Assembly: GCA_016125225.1 (NCBI GenBank)
Contig: WGME01000017.1
Location: forward strand, 186,001 to 250,000
Length of the DNA stretch: 64,000 nucleotides
Origin: a bacterium
GTDB taxonomy: Bacteria > Planctomycetota > Planctomycetia > Planctomycetales > Planctomycetaceae
Direction: 5' to 3'
Below, in pieces: positions 47,425-56,178 of this stretch. The first letter of the stretch is position 1. Each line of letters opens with the position of its first letter. The position numbers and the translations under genes are program-made. The notes below the pieces were generated by a model. It was not told the DNA's origin. It saw only the letters and a program-made list of their open reading frames with translations, and did not search any database.

Positions 47425-48012
47425 ATGCCGAGAACAGCCGCCATTACCCGCAACACGGCCGAAACCCAGATCTCACTGTCTCTGAACCTCGATGGCTCGG
47501 GACAGGCGCAGATCGCCACCGGCGTGGGCTTTCTCGATCACATGCTGACACTGCTCACCAAGCACGGGCTGTTTGACTTGAGCGTCACCTGCAAAGGCGA
47601 CCTGCACATTGATGCCCACCATACGACGGAAGACGTGGGTATCTGCCTTGGTCAGGCGCTCAAACAGGCCATCGGCGATAAGCAGGGCATCACGCGGTAC
47701 GGTTACTGGACGCTGCCCATGGAAGAAACGCTGGTGACTTCCGCGCTCGATCTCAGCGGCCGGGTCAAATTCATTTACAACGTCAAATTCCCCACGGAAA
47801 AAGTGGGCGAGTTCGATACCGAACTCTTCGAAGAGTTCTGGCATTCCGTGGCGGCCAATGCCGCGATGAACCTGCACCTGCTGCTGCACTATGGCACCAA
47901 CAGCCATCACATTGCCGAAGCGACCTTCAAGGCCACGGCGCGGGCTTTGCGACAGGCCGTCACCATTGACCCACGGCAGACCGGGGTGCCATCATCGAAG
48001 GGGAGCCTGTAA
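47425..48012 (+). CDS. hisB: Imidazoleglycerol-phosphate dehydratase
   Basis: 195 residues from the ATG at 47425 ([24 protein letters not shown], the usual opening RxTxETxI). The two metal-binding motifs are present: [11 protein letters not shown] near residue 70 and the second half with [38 protein letters not shown] is the conserved first helix. It is the monofunctional enzyme, without the phosphatase domain of E. coli HisB. It catalyses imidazoleglycerol phosphate to imidazole-acetol phosphate using manganese, the step just before HisC, whose gene precedes it. There is no sign of attenuation upstream. Confidence 0.96.
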   Translation: MPRTAAITRNTAETQISLSLNLDGSGQAQIATGVGFLDHMLTLLTKHGLFDLSVTCKGDLHIDAHHTTEDVGICLGQALKQAIGDKQGITRYGYWTLPMEETLVTSALDLSGRVKFIYNVKFPTEKVGEFDTELFEEFWHSVAANAAMNLHLLLHYGTNSHHIAEATFKATARALRQAVTIDPRQTGVPSSKGSL

Positions 48013-48091
48013 CCAGCCTTAGACACCGTAGGGATATCAACCGGACGCAGGCACAAGTCAGTCGTCGAGAGAAAAAGAGAGCAGGAGTCGG

Positions 48092-48892
48092 ATGGGCTTA
48101 AGCCTGAGTTATGAGTTCCGCGTATCGGCCTCAGCCCAGCGGGCCAGAGAACTGGTTCAGCAACTGCACGACATCGCACTGACCATTCCGTTCGATGAAG
48201 TCTCCGACATCACCGAATGGCCGATACCGGCGGGCAGCGATGAAGAACTGTCGGACGAAGATGAACGCTGGCTGAAAATCTGCGGCAGTCAGTATGGGCA
48301 GAAGACCATGCCTGATGGTGAGGAAGTCTGGATCGATATTCCCCCGGTGCATTTGATCGCCTTTGGCATTCAGCCGACCCAAGGAGCCGAAACCGCTCAG
48401 ATTGGTCTGGCCTGCCATCCTGCGACATTAGAATACCAGCACTACGGGAAATCCGAGTTGATCGAGACCGATCTTGCCGGTGTCTATTCCTGGACGCAGA
48501 CCTGCAAAACACAGTACGCCGGGCTGAAGCAGTATGGTGGCTACGAGAACTTTGAACGGGCGCATCTCGGACTGATTCAACTCCTTGATGCCGCCTCGCA
48601 ACTGGGGCTGCAGGTCGAAGTGAAAGACGACAGCGAATACTTCGACGACCGCGACCTGCCGAAGTTACGAAAGACTTTGGACGAATGGAACGGATTGATC
48701 GCAGCGTTCGCCGGACAGTTGAAAGATCGGCTCGGCCCGCAACTGGAGCATGGCATTCAATCGCCGATCTTCAGTGCTCCCGATTTTGAGCATCTGGAAG
48801 CCAAGGGGCTGGACGCATGGACGCGCCCCGAGTCGGATGACGGTCCTGACAATGAAGAGGATTTCGGTGATCCCCGACGTCCGCGTCACTGA
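48092..48892 (+). CDS. Conserved hypothetical protein, acidic C-terminus
   Basis: 266 residues preceded by CAGGAG at good spacing. I do not recognise the family. It is a soluble alpha/beta protein with no signal peptide or membrane helix. Visible features are an N-terminal LSYEFRVSASAQRARELVQQLHDIAL (helix after a strand), an acidic stretch SDEELSDEDERW, an aromatic-rich middle (GVYSWTQTCKTQYAGLKQYGGYENF) and a very acidic tail (ESDDGPDNEEDFGDP). It follows hisB after about 80 bases in the same direction and its last seven bases overlap the stop of the convergent gene. Planctomycete genomes carry comparable uncharacterised proteins. Confidence 0.7.
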   Translation: MGLSLSYEFRVSASAQRARELVQQLHDIALTIPFDEVSDITEWPIPAGSDEELSDEDERWLKICGSQYGQKTMPDGEEVWIDIPPVHLIAFGIQPTQGAETAQIGLACHPATLEYQHYGKSELIETDLAGVYSWTQTCKTQYAGLKQYGGYENFERAHLGLIQLLDAASQLGLQVEVKDDSEYFDDRDLPKLRKTLDEWNGLIAAFAGQLKDRLGPQLEHGIQSPIFSAPDFEHLEAKGLDAWTRPESDDGPDNEEDFGDPRRPRH

Positions 48893-49371
48893 GCTGTGGT
48901 CGTAGCTGGCTCTTCCGGCGGCAAGTCGTATGGAACTTTCGTGGCCACTTCCTCAGTCGGGAAGTTGAATTCCACATCGACGGCCAGTTGTTCCGGGGCC
49001 ATCTGTACCAGATGAATCTGAAACACTTCGTACTGTTCCAGGTTGGTATGTTCCCGCGCGAGTTCCGTTAATCGATTGACAAATCGTTGCGACTGGTCGG
49101 TATTGGTGCTCGGCAGGAAGGGGACCCGCACCGTGATGCGCAACGTGGCTGGCCCTTTCTTATGTCGGCCCCCTTCCACTTTGGGCAGAGAGTGCCGGAA
49201 TTCCCGCCCAATCGCTTCGGTCAGTGGGCGGAAGGGTTTGGTATGGAGATCCCAGTAGATGTAGATCGTGGCGGTGGCAATCGACCCCAGAATAAACATG
49301 CCGATGACCACGTATTTCCCGGGAATACCGGGTCGTAGAACCGTTGTGGCGGGGACTTCGGTGGTGTTCAC
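48886..49371 (-). CDS. Single-span membrane protein, unknown function
   Basis: 161 residues beginning with a GTG that overlaps the upstream gene's stop (GTGA at 49368-49371), so translation is coupled to the redoxin-like gene. One transmembrane helix lies at about 19-41 (KYVVIGMFILGSIATATIYIYW). The remainder is a small alpha/beta domain (about 70-145: ATLRITVRVPFLPST, RFVNRLTELAREHTNL, QLAVDVEFNFPTEEVA) with a short Pro/Thr-rich tail. No catalytic motif is seen. The pairing with a membrane-tethered redoxin-like protein suggests the two act together at the periplasmic face. Confidence 0.75.
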   Translation of the reverse strand: MNTTEVPATTVLRPGIPGKYVVIGMFILGSIATATIYIYWDLHTKPFRPLTEAIGREFRHSLPKVEGGRHKKGPATLRITVRVPFLPSTNTDQSQRFVNRLTELAREHTNLEQYEVFQIHLVQMAPEQLAVDVEFNFPTEEVATKVPYDLPPEEPATTTAQ

Positions 49372-49937
49372 GGAGCGGTCATTTCACGCAGGAGTGCGGG
49401 CACATCGGCAACAGGCTGGGGAATGCCATTGAAGCTCAGCATCGTCCCTTTGCGATCAATCAGAAAAACCCCGGACAGCGGCTGTTTCGATTCCGGATCA
49501 ATCCGCCCCCATTTGACGTGAATCGAGAGATCGACATCACTGACCAGCGGAAAGGGGAATTCGCCCACGGTCTCCATCGCCGCCCGATTCTGCTGCGGTA
49601 ATGCCGTGCTGACTCCAACAACTTTGATGCCAGCCTGCTCCAGTTTCGGATAAGCCTCGCGGACAGCCAGTAACAGAGGATCGTGGGCGGCGGTGGCTTC
49701 CGTACTGTAAAACACGACCAGAATGCGGTGCCGATTGAGATACCGCTGCAACCGGAACATCTGGTTGTAGGCATCGAGCGCTTCGAAATCGGGGGCGGGG
49801 ATCTCGATGTGGGCCTCAGCCAACTGATCGTCATAGGATTGTGGCTGGTTGACGGCCAGCCGCCAACTGCAGACCGTGACGATAATGACCCCAGCCAGCG
49901 CAACTCCCGCAAGTTTTCGATCCCAGATCTTGCTCAC
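49368..49937 (-). CDS. Membrane-tethered redoxin/AhpC-like protein lacking the peroxidatic cysteine
   Basis: 189 residues from a GTG at 49935-49937 with no strong ribosome site. A signal-anchor helix covers about 10-28 (GVALAGVIIVTVCSWRLAV). The rest has a peroxiredoxin/thioredoxin-like layout: ILVVFYSTEATAAHDPLLLAVREAYPKLEQAGIKVVGVST, then FPFPLVSDVDLSIHVKWG and GVFLIDRKGTMLSF. In active peroxiredoxins the TxxC motif follows the FY strand; here the same place reads TEATAAHD, with no cysteine, and the only Cys in the protein is in the membrane helix. It is thus a predicted pseudo-redoxin. It is cotranslated with the membrane protein downstream and divergent from the secreted protein at 50129. 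Confidence 0.78.
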   Translation of the reverse strand: MSKIWDRKLAGVALAGVIIVTVCSWRLAVNQPQSYDDQLAEAHIEIPAPDFEALDAYNQMFRLQRYLNRHRILVVFYSTEATAAHDPLLLAVREAYPKLEQAGIKVVGVSTALPQQNRAAMETVGEFPFPLVSDVDLSIHVKWGRIDPESKQPLSGVFLIDRKGTMLSFNGIPQPVADVPALLREMTAP

Positions 49938-50060
49938 AATATTCGTTACCAGAGTTCGTCATCAGATTCGGAACAAACAGCGTTTGCAGTATTCTAACGT
50001 GTATGCCAACCACTCGCCTGTCTGCGGCTGTACAGCAGCTTTATGGCGGACATCGATGAA

Positions 50061-50082
50061 ACCCTCTCGAACTTGCGAGGGT
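50061..50082. repeat. Short inverted repeat upstream of the secreted-protein gene
   Basis: ACCCTC (50061-50066) and GAGGGT (50077-50082) pair around a 10-base loop, in the 190-base space between the divergent genes. It lies about 47 bases before the ATG at 50129 and next to a TATTCT hexamer at 50082-50087 that could be a -10 element, with no good -35. It could be an operator or a leader hairpin; the evidence is slight. Confidence 0.3.
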
Positions 50083-50128
50083 ATTCTCGTACACTGAACT
50101 CGTTTCAATCAGAAGAAGGTCGCGGGCC

Positions 50129-51952
50129 ATGGTGATGGGGCACATGATGCATCGATTCGGGAAATGGATCGCCGTGTGGTCGCTCTGTTTCGGAGGGGCA
50201 TTGCCCCTGCTGGCACAGGACGAACAGGCGGAAGAAGCGGGCATCGAGTATCCGCTGCAGGTCATTCATTGCTCGGGGGTCGACCGCGTGCAGGGCAAGG
50301 CCGACGCCCTGTTCGCCGCAGCGGAACGGCCCGAGCTTTCCGACGTGTTGCAGAATTTTCTGGACGAGACGCTGCGCGGGATGAAAGGGGTCGACCGGAC
50401 TCGCCCCTTCGGCATGATGCTGTACCTCAAGCCGGGACTGACACCGGGAATTGCAGCCGTTACCTACTTCCCGGTCGAAAGTCTCGACGAGTTCGTGCAG
50501 TTTCTCGCAGGGAAATCGGGCGTTTCCAAATCGGTCTCGAGTAAGAACGACCGCTACGAAATCACCGACGTCGACTGGGGACCCGATCTGGTTGTCCAGC
50601 AGATTGGCGACTATGCCTACATGACGGCATTGGACGATGCGCTGGAACTGGATCGCAAGTTCCCGCATCCCGAACGCATGGTGCGGAAACTGACCAGCCG
50701 TTATGACGTGGCCTATTCGTTGCTCATCAAGAATGTGCCGATTGCCACCCGGACGCTCTTTCTGGAGTTTTTTAAGAATCAGGCCCTGGCCAGCCTGCAA
50801 CAGCGTGACGACGAACCCGAAGCCCCTTACCGCATTCGTCGAGCCAATGGGGAGGCCATGATTGATCTGCTCGATATGGTCGTCCGTCAGGGGGAAGATT
50901 TTACGGTGGGGGCCTTTGCCGATCCCGATCAGCAGACGGGCTATGTGGAGCTCGAACTCAATGGCACGAAAGATAGCGGCCTTTCCAAGTTTTTTGGTGA
51001 ACTGGCCGGCCGACGCAGTTACTTCGATGCGGCTGTGGAACAGTCTGCCACGTTGTCGGTCAATACGTCGGTCCAGCTCGATGAAAAGCGCCGGGCTCCC
51101 TTCGTGGAGATGTTCCGCCTGGCCACCACCATCATTGAGGCAGAATTGACCAAGCGCGGAGAGAATGCAGCCTCCACGGCGCAGATCGCACCCTTCTTCA
51201 GCAGTTTGCTGCAATCCGCACAGATCGGTCATCTCGACCTGTTCCTGCAGATCAGTGGTGAGGAAGCACTCGACTATCGGATGCTGGGTGGAGCACGGAT
51301 TTATGGTGCGGAAAACCTGCCCGAGCAATTCGCTGAATTGCTCAAATTTGGCAAGGAGACAGTCTCGAAAACGGCACCCGGAGCGGGGGGCAAACACCTG
51401 CAGGAATTTGAGCTCGCGCAAAGCACCGTGGCAGGGTTTCCCGTACATGTGCTGCCCGTTCCTGCCGAGGGCGATGTTCTCGCGATGACCATGTTTGGCA
51501 ACGCGCCGCAACTTTATCTGTGTGCTACATCCGAAGCGATCTGGTTCGCCGTTGGCCAGGAATCGGCTCTAAAGCAACTCGAAAGCTCGATCAAACTGGT
51601 GACATCGGAACCCGATCCGAATCAACCCAAGCGACCGGCATTTCCGTTCCTGTTAACGACACATGCCTCGCAATGGGTGAATGTCGCGATGGCTACGGGG
51701 GTTGATCCCGGCGAAGATGCCTATACCGAATCGAGCCTGACCGCCTTTGAACCCGACACCGACGAGTTTCGTCTGACGGCGAGACCCACCGAACGCGGCG
51801 TACGCGTCCGGGCGGAGATGCAACCCAGCTATTTCCGTTGGATCGGCATGCTGATCGGCAATACGATTGATGAGGGTTTGTCCCGAGAGCAGCAACGCGA
51901 AGAACGTCGCCAACGCCGTGAACAACAGAAAGCCGCCCCGACCATCAAATGA
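50129..51952 (+). CDS. Secreted planctomycete protein of unknown function
   Basis: 607 residues, ATG with AGAAGG upstream. A signal peptide lies at about 8-30 (HRFGKWIAVWSLCFGGALPLLAQ, cleavage before DEQ). The body has two similar halves of alternating strands and helices (PFGMMLYLKPGLTPGIAAVTYFPVESLDEF and HVLPVPAEGDVLAMTMFGNAPQLYLCATSEAIWFAVGQ), reminiscent of large exported planctomycete proteins with no named domain. The C-terminus is a strongly charged Arg/Gln/Glu helix (REQQREERRQRREQQK). No cysteine pairs or catalytic motifs stand out. It lies just ahead of the DUF1598 gene, separated by about 70 bases, and the two may be cotranscribed. Confidence 0.78.
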   Translation: MVMGHMMHRFGKWIAVWSLCFGGALPLLAQDEQAEEAGIEYPLQVIHCSGVDRVQGKADALFAAAERPELSDVLQNFLDETLRGMKGVDRTRPFGMMLYLKPGLTPGIAAVTYFPVESLDEFVQFLAGKSGVSKSVSSKNDRYEITDVDWGPDLVVQQIGDYAYMTALDDALELDRKFPHPERMVRKLTSRYDVAYSLLIKNVPIATRTLFLEFFKNQALASLQQRDDEPEAPYRIRRANGEAMIDLLDMVVRQGEDFTVGAFADPDQQTGYVELELNGTKDSGLSKFFGELAGRRSYFDAAVEQSATLSVNTSVQLDEKRRAPFVEMFRLATTIIEAELTKRGENAASTAQIAPFFSSLLQSAQIGHLDLFLQISGEEALDYRMLGGARIYGAENLPEQFAELLKFGKETVSKTAPGAGGKHLQEFELAQSTVAGFPVHVLPVPAEGDVLAMTMFGNAPQLYLCATSEAIWFAVGQESALKQLESSIKLVTSEPDPNQPKRPAFPFLLTTHASQWVNVAMATGVDPGEDAYTESSLTAFEPDTDEFRLTARPTERGVRVRAEMQPSYFRWIGMLIGNTIDEGLSREQQREERRQRREQQKAAPTIK

Positions 51953-52022
51953 AAAATTGTGGAACTCTAGATCGCGTTTGCGTTGTCAGCTATTAGGCCG
52001 TGAGTTGGCCAGGAGAACTAAC

Positions 52023-53423
52023 GTGCCACGCGAGATCTTTTCACTGGTGATGACCTGCCTGTTCTGGGGGACGACGGCAATTGCCCTGGCACAACAGCAG
52101 GGTGGCAACAACAACACGGGCAACAATAATAATAACAATAACCGGAATAATGCCGGCGGAATTTTGATTGATGCCCGAGGCATTGTCACACCGGGCTTCA
52201 CGGCCGACCAATCGAATCGGTTGAATCGCAAACGTCAACGCGCCTTGGCCGAGCAATCTCTGGCCGGCGATATCTTGACGTCGAGTCCTTGCCGCAAGGT
52301 TTCACTGAACGGATTGGCAGAGGCCTTAGAGACGGAACTGGCGGCGGGCCGCAGTTTGTCGAACGAACTGCAGTGTCTGGCGGGACTGAATCGAGTCGAT
52401 TACCTCTTTCTTGATCCCGACCAGCACGATGTCATTCTGGCTGGCCCCGCCGAGGGATTTGCACCCGATGCCACGGGGCGGCAACGCGGCCTTGAAACCG
52501 GGCGGCCGACACTCCTGCTCGATGATTTCATCGTGGCATTAAGAACTGTGCCGGGTACCAGAAGCGTGGGTTGCTCGATTGATCCCTTGCCAGAGAATCT
52601 GGCGGCATTAACACGCTTCGTCCAGCAGAACAGTTCGGCTGCGACGCCTCAGGTCATCGAGGGCCGTTTCAAACAGATGGCTCAGGTTCTCGGGCTGCAC
52701 ACCGTCTCGGTCATGGGGGTTCCAGGCGAGTCGCATTTTGCGCGTGTGCTGGTCGAAGCCGATTATCGAATGAAACGCATCTCCCTGGGATTGGAAGTGC
52801 CAGGCGTGAAGGGTTTGCGGAGCCATCTGTCGATGACGGGTGCTGGCGCGAACAGCATTCAGCGCTGGTGGTTCATGCCCTTTTACGAAGGGCTTTATCG
52901 CAGTTCGGATAGCTTGGCGTTTGAACTCACGGGGCAACGGCTGCAACTACTGTCGCAAGATGAAGTCGCGAACGCTCAAGGGGAACGCTTTGCTGCCGCG
53001 ACCTCCAAGGTATCGACCCTGGGCTTTGCTCAACAGTTCACCGACCGCTACCCCGACTTGGCGGAACTCTCGCCCGTTTTCGCGGAGTTACAGAATCTCA
53101 CCGATTGGTGCATTATTGTCGCGCTCCTGGAACGGGAACAAGTGCGGGACCGTTACGGCTGGCAACCCGGAATTCTGCGCGATGCCGAGCGTCTGCCGCA
53201 TCAGGAATTTTCTGTGCCGAGGCAAGTTCCCGCCTTGGTCAATTCCCGGCGAGCCTCTTCAGGCGTGATTGTCGGGCTCGTAGGAGGTGGAGTCACCATC
53301 CATCCCGAGGCCACGCTGCGGAAAATCTCCGTGTCTGCGGACGATTCACGGCGGCTAAGTTCCTTGCGAGAAACCACCCTCGCCGCACCGCGCAAGCCAG
53401 ATCACGTCTGGTGGTGGGATTGA
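52023..53423 (+). CDS. DUF1598 protein, secreted, with polyasparagine linker
   Basis: 466 residues from a GTG at 52023, preceded by AGGAG seven bases upstream; the frame is open earlier but without a ribosome site. A signal peptide ends near residue 23 (LFWGTTAIALA then QQQ). An asparagine-rich linker follows at about 29-43, with seven consecutive Asn. The DUF1598 region covers roughly 90-420, with FAPDATGRQRGLETGRPTLLLDDF, FARVLVEADYRMKRISLGLE and GANSIQRWWFMPFYEGL. The C-terminus ends KPDHVWWWD. DUF1598 is almost restricted to planctomycetes and its function is unknown. The Asn run is coded by AAC/AAT repeats, so it could vary in length. Confidence 0.88.
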   Translation: MPREIFSLVMTCLFWGTTAIALAQQQGGNNNTGNNNNNNNRNNAGGILIDARGIVTPGFTADQSNRLNRKRQRALAEQSLAGDILTSSPCRKVSLNGLAEALETELAAGRSLSNELQCLAGLNRVDYLFLDPDQHDVILAGPAEGFAPDATGRQRGLETGRPTLLLDDFIVALRTVPGTRSVGCSIDPLPENLAALTRFVQQNSSAATPQVIEGRFKQMAQVLGLHTVSVMGVPGESHFARVLVEADYRMKRISLGLEVPGVKGLRSHLSMTGAGANSIQRWWFMPFYEGLYRSSDSLAFELTGQRLQLLSQDEVANAQGERFAAATSKVSTLGFAQQFTDRYPDLAELSPVFAELQNLTDWCIIVALLEREQVRDRYGWQPGILRDAERLPHQEFSVPRQVPALVNSRRASSGVIVGLVGGGVTIHPEATLRKISVSADDSRRLSSLRETTLAAPRKPDHVWWWD

Positions 53424-53482
53424 AACACGCGACACCCGGCAGCTCAGAAGAGCTTGAGAGAGATTATCGCAAGCGTCGTCGG

Positions 53483-54382
53483 TTATCGCTGAAACCCGGC
53501 TTCCTGCAATGTGGCCTCACCATTTGCCACGGCGATGAAGAGCACGCCCTGCATGCCATCTTTCAGACGGGAATCAACATTCTCCACCTCAGCCCAGATG
53601 CGAACCTTCTGGGTCACCGGATCGACCTTGGGTTCAATAAACGTGAGTCGCCCGGCATAGACCTGCGGAGTTTCGTTCTCGGAAAGCCCGGGTATCGACC
53701 ACTGCCAGCGCACTTCCTGCCCGGGACGCAACCGTAGCGAATCGGACAAGGTGACGTAGCCTTCAGCACGCAGTCGGGCCAGGTCGGCGATTTCGACAAT
53801 CGCTTCTCCCTCGCGGACGGCTTCGCCTCGGCGTTTATTCACTTTCATCACCACGCCCGACCAGGGAGCCATCACGGTGTAGGTGGAATATGTCGCCGCC
53901 GTTTCTTCGCGTTGCAAGCGAGCCAATTCCAGATGCCATTGAGCCTGTTCAAGCTGCAGCAAAGCCTTTTCGCTCGCCAGTCGCAAACGACGCAATTCAA
54001 TCTCGGAAATGGTCCCCGAAGTTCCCTCATTCACCTTGACCGACTTGGAAAACTCCAGCGTGGCGAGCTCCGCAGCTTTGCGGGCAAACCGTAAATCAAC
54101 ATCGTTTTCGAGTTGCTTATCGGCAATTGCTAATTGAGCACGAATGATCTGATCGCGGAGCTTCGCGACATGGGCCCCGGCTTTCACGGTCTCGCCTTCG
54201 TGGACAGTCACTTCCTGGAGCACACCGGTCCGTTCAGCCGATAATGCTGCCCGGTCGATCAGGCTCAAGCGAGTCTCAGCCAGCCGAATCACAGGTGACG
54301 CAGATTGAGCCTGCACCCACGGCTGACCACCAGCATTCGCCAGGAGCAACCAACTTGCGAGCACCGCGCACCGCCACATCAT
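53483..54382 (-). CDS. HlyD-like periplasmic adaptor (membrane fusion protein)
   Basis: 299 residues from an ATG at 54380-54382; an ATG 13 codons earlier also exists. A signal peptide covers about 1-26 (MMWRCAVLASWLLLANAGGQPWVQAQ). The first half-lipoyl motif is AERTGVLQEVTVHEGETVKAGAHVAKL, followed by a coiled-coil hairpin (about 75-165) and the second half-lipoyl APWSGVVMKVNKRRGEAVREGEAIVEI, then a beta-barrel. It is like RND/ABC adaptors, but no pump or ABC gene is in the neighbourhood. It is divergent from a second adaptor with an N-terminal GAF-like domain (54549-56087), a pairing that recurs in planctomycetes, sometimes with an M50-type peptidase that is missing here. Confidence 0.85.
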   Translation of the reverse strand: MMWRCAVLASWLLLANAGGQPWVQAQSASPVIRLAETRLSLIDRAALSAERTGVLQEVTVHEGETVKAGAHVAKLRDQIIRAQLAIADKQLENDVDLRFARKAAELATLEFSKSVKVNEGTSGTISEIELRRLRLASEKALLQLEQAQWHLELARLQREETAATYSTYTVMAPWSGVVMKVNKRRGEAVREGEAIVEIADLARLRAEGYVTLSDSLRLRPGQEVRWQWSIPGLSENETPQVYAGRLTFIEPKVDPVTQKVRIWAEVENVDSRLKDGMQGVLFIAVANGEATLQEAGFQR

Positions 54383-54548
54383 GCTCTGCACCTTCTCAAT
54401 AGCCGAGAGAGTTTCCAGCAATTACCGTGCGGATATTAGGGGAGAGTGTTCAGGTTGGCAATCCCGAGATTTCCTCTTGACGGTGTCCCACAATTGACCG
54501 AAATTTCGCCACGATTCTCTGCGATTTTCGCTTGGGCAGGACATCAGC

Positions 54549-56087
54549 ATGTCGGCCGCCGCCATCAAACTTTCCGAACATCGTCCGCCACCGACCGTGC
54601 CTGCGGAAGAGTTCATGCCCTTGGCGGCTCGCCTGCACCAAAGCCTGGAACTGAACGACGTCGCGACCGCGATCGCGGAAGCCGGTCGTCTCTGGACCCG
54701 TTGGGACCGCATTTCCGTTTACGAACGGAATGGCCGATCCTGGCGATTGCGGGCGGTCACAGGGCAAACTGTCCTCGCGGCAAAATCGCCCACAAATCTT
54801 CGGCTGACGCAACTGATTCAGCGAACGCAGCGGACTCCGCGTGTCTGGTCGTTCGATCAACGCCAGTCTCCCCCCTTGACTGATGCCGTTTCCACGGCGT
54901 TAGCAGAGTATCTGGCGGTGGCTGCTCCGTGCCGGATGCAACTGGAACCCGTGTTGGCCGAGTCCTGGTCGCGACGCTCCAGCAGAAACTCCCACGATCA
55001 CGCTCGTGCAGGCAAACCCATCGCTGTGCTGGTCTTCGAAGATTTTGAGCACCGGGGCGATGACCCTGCCCGTGATGAACGCACGCTGCGCCTGGTGGAG
55101 CAAGCCACGCTGGCCCTGAATCAGGCCTGGCAGGTCCGTCATATCCCCCTGCGCGGCTGGTGGCTGGCACTCGGGATCGCCTGGCGGTGGTGGACGACAA
55201 GCCGGCTGTTACTGGCCTGTGGCACATTGCTGCTTTTGGCGGCGGCTCTCTATGGTCTCACGGCCATCCCCGCGGACTTACAGATTCACGCAACGGGCCA
55301 ACTTGTGACCGCCGAACGTCGCCGGGTCTTTGCGCCAGTGGAAGGCGAGGTCGTTGAATTGCTCGTGGCGACAGGCGATACGGTGACCGCTGGGCAACCC
55401 CTGCTCCGGCTCTCTGATCTCGTCCTGCAACAGGACATTGCCTTGAATCGCAGCCGCATCGCCGAAGTGCAGCAGTCACTCGAAGGGACCAAAGCCGAAC
55501 TGCATGAACTGACGCGACAAGGCTCCGACGCCTTGGAACATGCCCGGTTGCAAACCCAGTTAACGCAACAACAGATCAAATTGCAGGGGCTGTACCAGCA
55601 GTCTCAACTTCTGAAAACGGAATCGGAACGCCAACTCGTGACCGCGCCGATCTCCGGTACAGTCACCACGCCTCATCTGCGAGATCAACTCACGCAACGC
55701 CCGCTGCAACGGGGCGATCTGCTACTGGAAATTGCCAGCGATCGCGACGGTTGGCAACTCGAGCTAATGATTCCCGAGGCCGAGTTTGGCAAGTTCCAAC
55801 GCACGACCAACCATATCGACCCCACATCCGCCACGGCCGAATTCCGCCTCACCTCACAACCACAAGAGGTGCATCATGCGCTGGTGACCACTGTGGCTCC
55901 CCGTACTATTGAGGTGCCTGATGTGGGGCCGTGCATTCCCGTCACGGCCCAAGTCGCCGATTTTGAGACCACAGAGGCCCGCTGGGGGGCGGATGTCGAA
56001 GCCCGATTGATCGGTCCGCAAACAACATTGGCGGAAGCCCTGTTCGGCGATTTTATCGACGCTCTCTACCGCTGGTCCTGGTGGTAA
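54549..56087 (+). CDS. GAF-like domain fused to HlyD-type membrane fusion protein
   Basis: 512 residues, start ATG with GCAGGA nearby. Residues about 20-200 form a cytoplasmic alpha/beta sensor-like domain of GAF type (RISVYERNGRSWRLRAVTGQ, IAVLVFEDFEHRGDD). A transmembrane helix lies at about 220-242 (LLLACGTLLLLAAALYGLTAI). Beyond it is a periplasmic HlyD-like part: half-lipoyl APVEGEVVELLVATGDTVTAGQPLLRL, a Gln-rich coiled coil (about 295-365), half-lipoyl APISGTVTTPHLRDQ and a barrel ending ARLIGPQTTLAEALFGDF. A sensor on the cytoplasmic side of an adaptor is unusual outside planctomycetes. No channel or pump gene accompanies it. The GAF assignment is by layout and some sequence resemblance and is less sure than the adaptor part. 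Confidence 0.8.
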   Translation: MSAAAIKLSEHRPPPTVPAEEFMPLAARLHQSLELNDVATAIAEAGRLWTRWDRISVYERNGRSWRLRAVTGQTVLAAKSPTNLRLTQLIQRTQRTPRVWSFDQRQSPPLTDAVSTALAEYLAVAAPCRMQLEPVLAESWSRRSSRNSHDHARAGKPIAVLVFEDFEHRGDDPARDERTLRLVEQATLALNQAWQVRHIPLRGWWLALGIAWRWWTTSRLLLACGTLLLLAAALYGLTAIPADLQIHATGQLVTAERRRVFAPVEGEVVELLVATGDTVTAGQPLLRLSDLVLQQDIALNRSRIAEVQQSLEGTKAELHELTRQGSDALEHARLQTQLTQQQIKLQGLYQQSQLLKTESERQLVTAPISGTVTTPHLRDQLTQRPLQRGDLLLEIASDRDGWQLELMIPEAEFGKFQRTTNHIDPTSATAEFRLTSQPQEVHHALVTTVAPRTIEVPDVGPCIPVTAQVADFETTEARWGADVEARLIGPQTTLAEALFGDFIDALYRWSWW

Positions 56088-56178
56088 TTCTGCGATTACG
56101 GGCGGACAAAATCTCCGTGGCACCTGACGGGATCGCTGGCTCGGCTTATACTAAAGGATCATTCGGGAAGGATCCTTC

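Noticed and set aside
50105-51511. A 468-residue open frame on the minus strand
   Set aside because: It is antisense to the secreted-protein gene at 50129, which has a signal peptide, ribosome site and balanced composition; the antisense product resembles nothing known.
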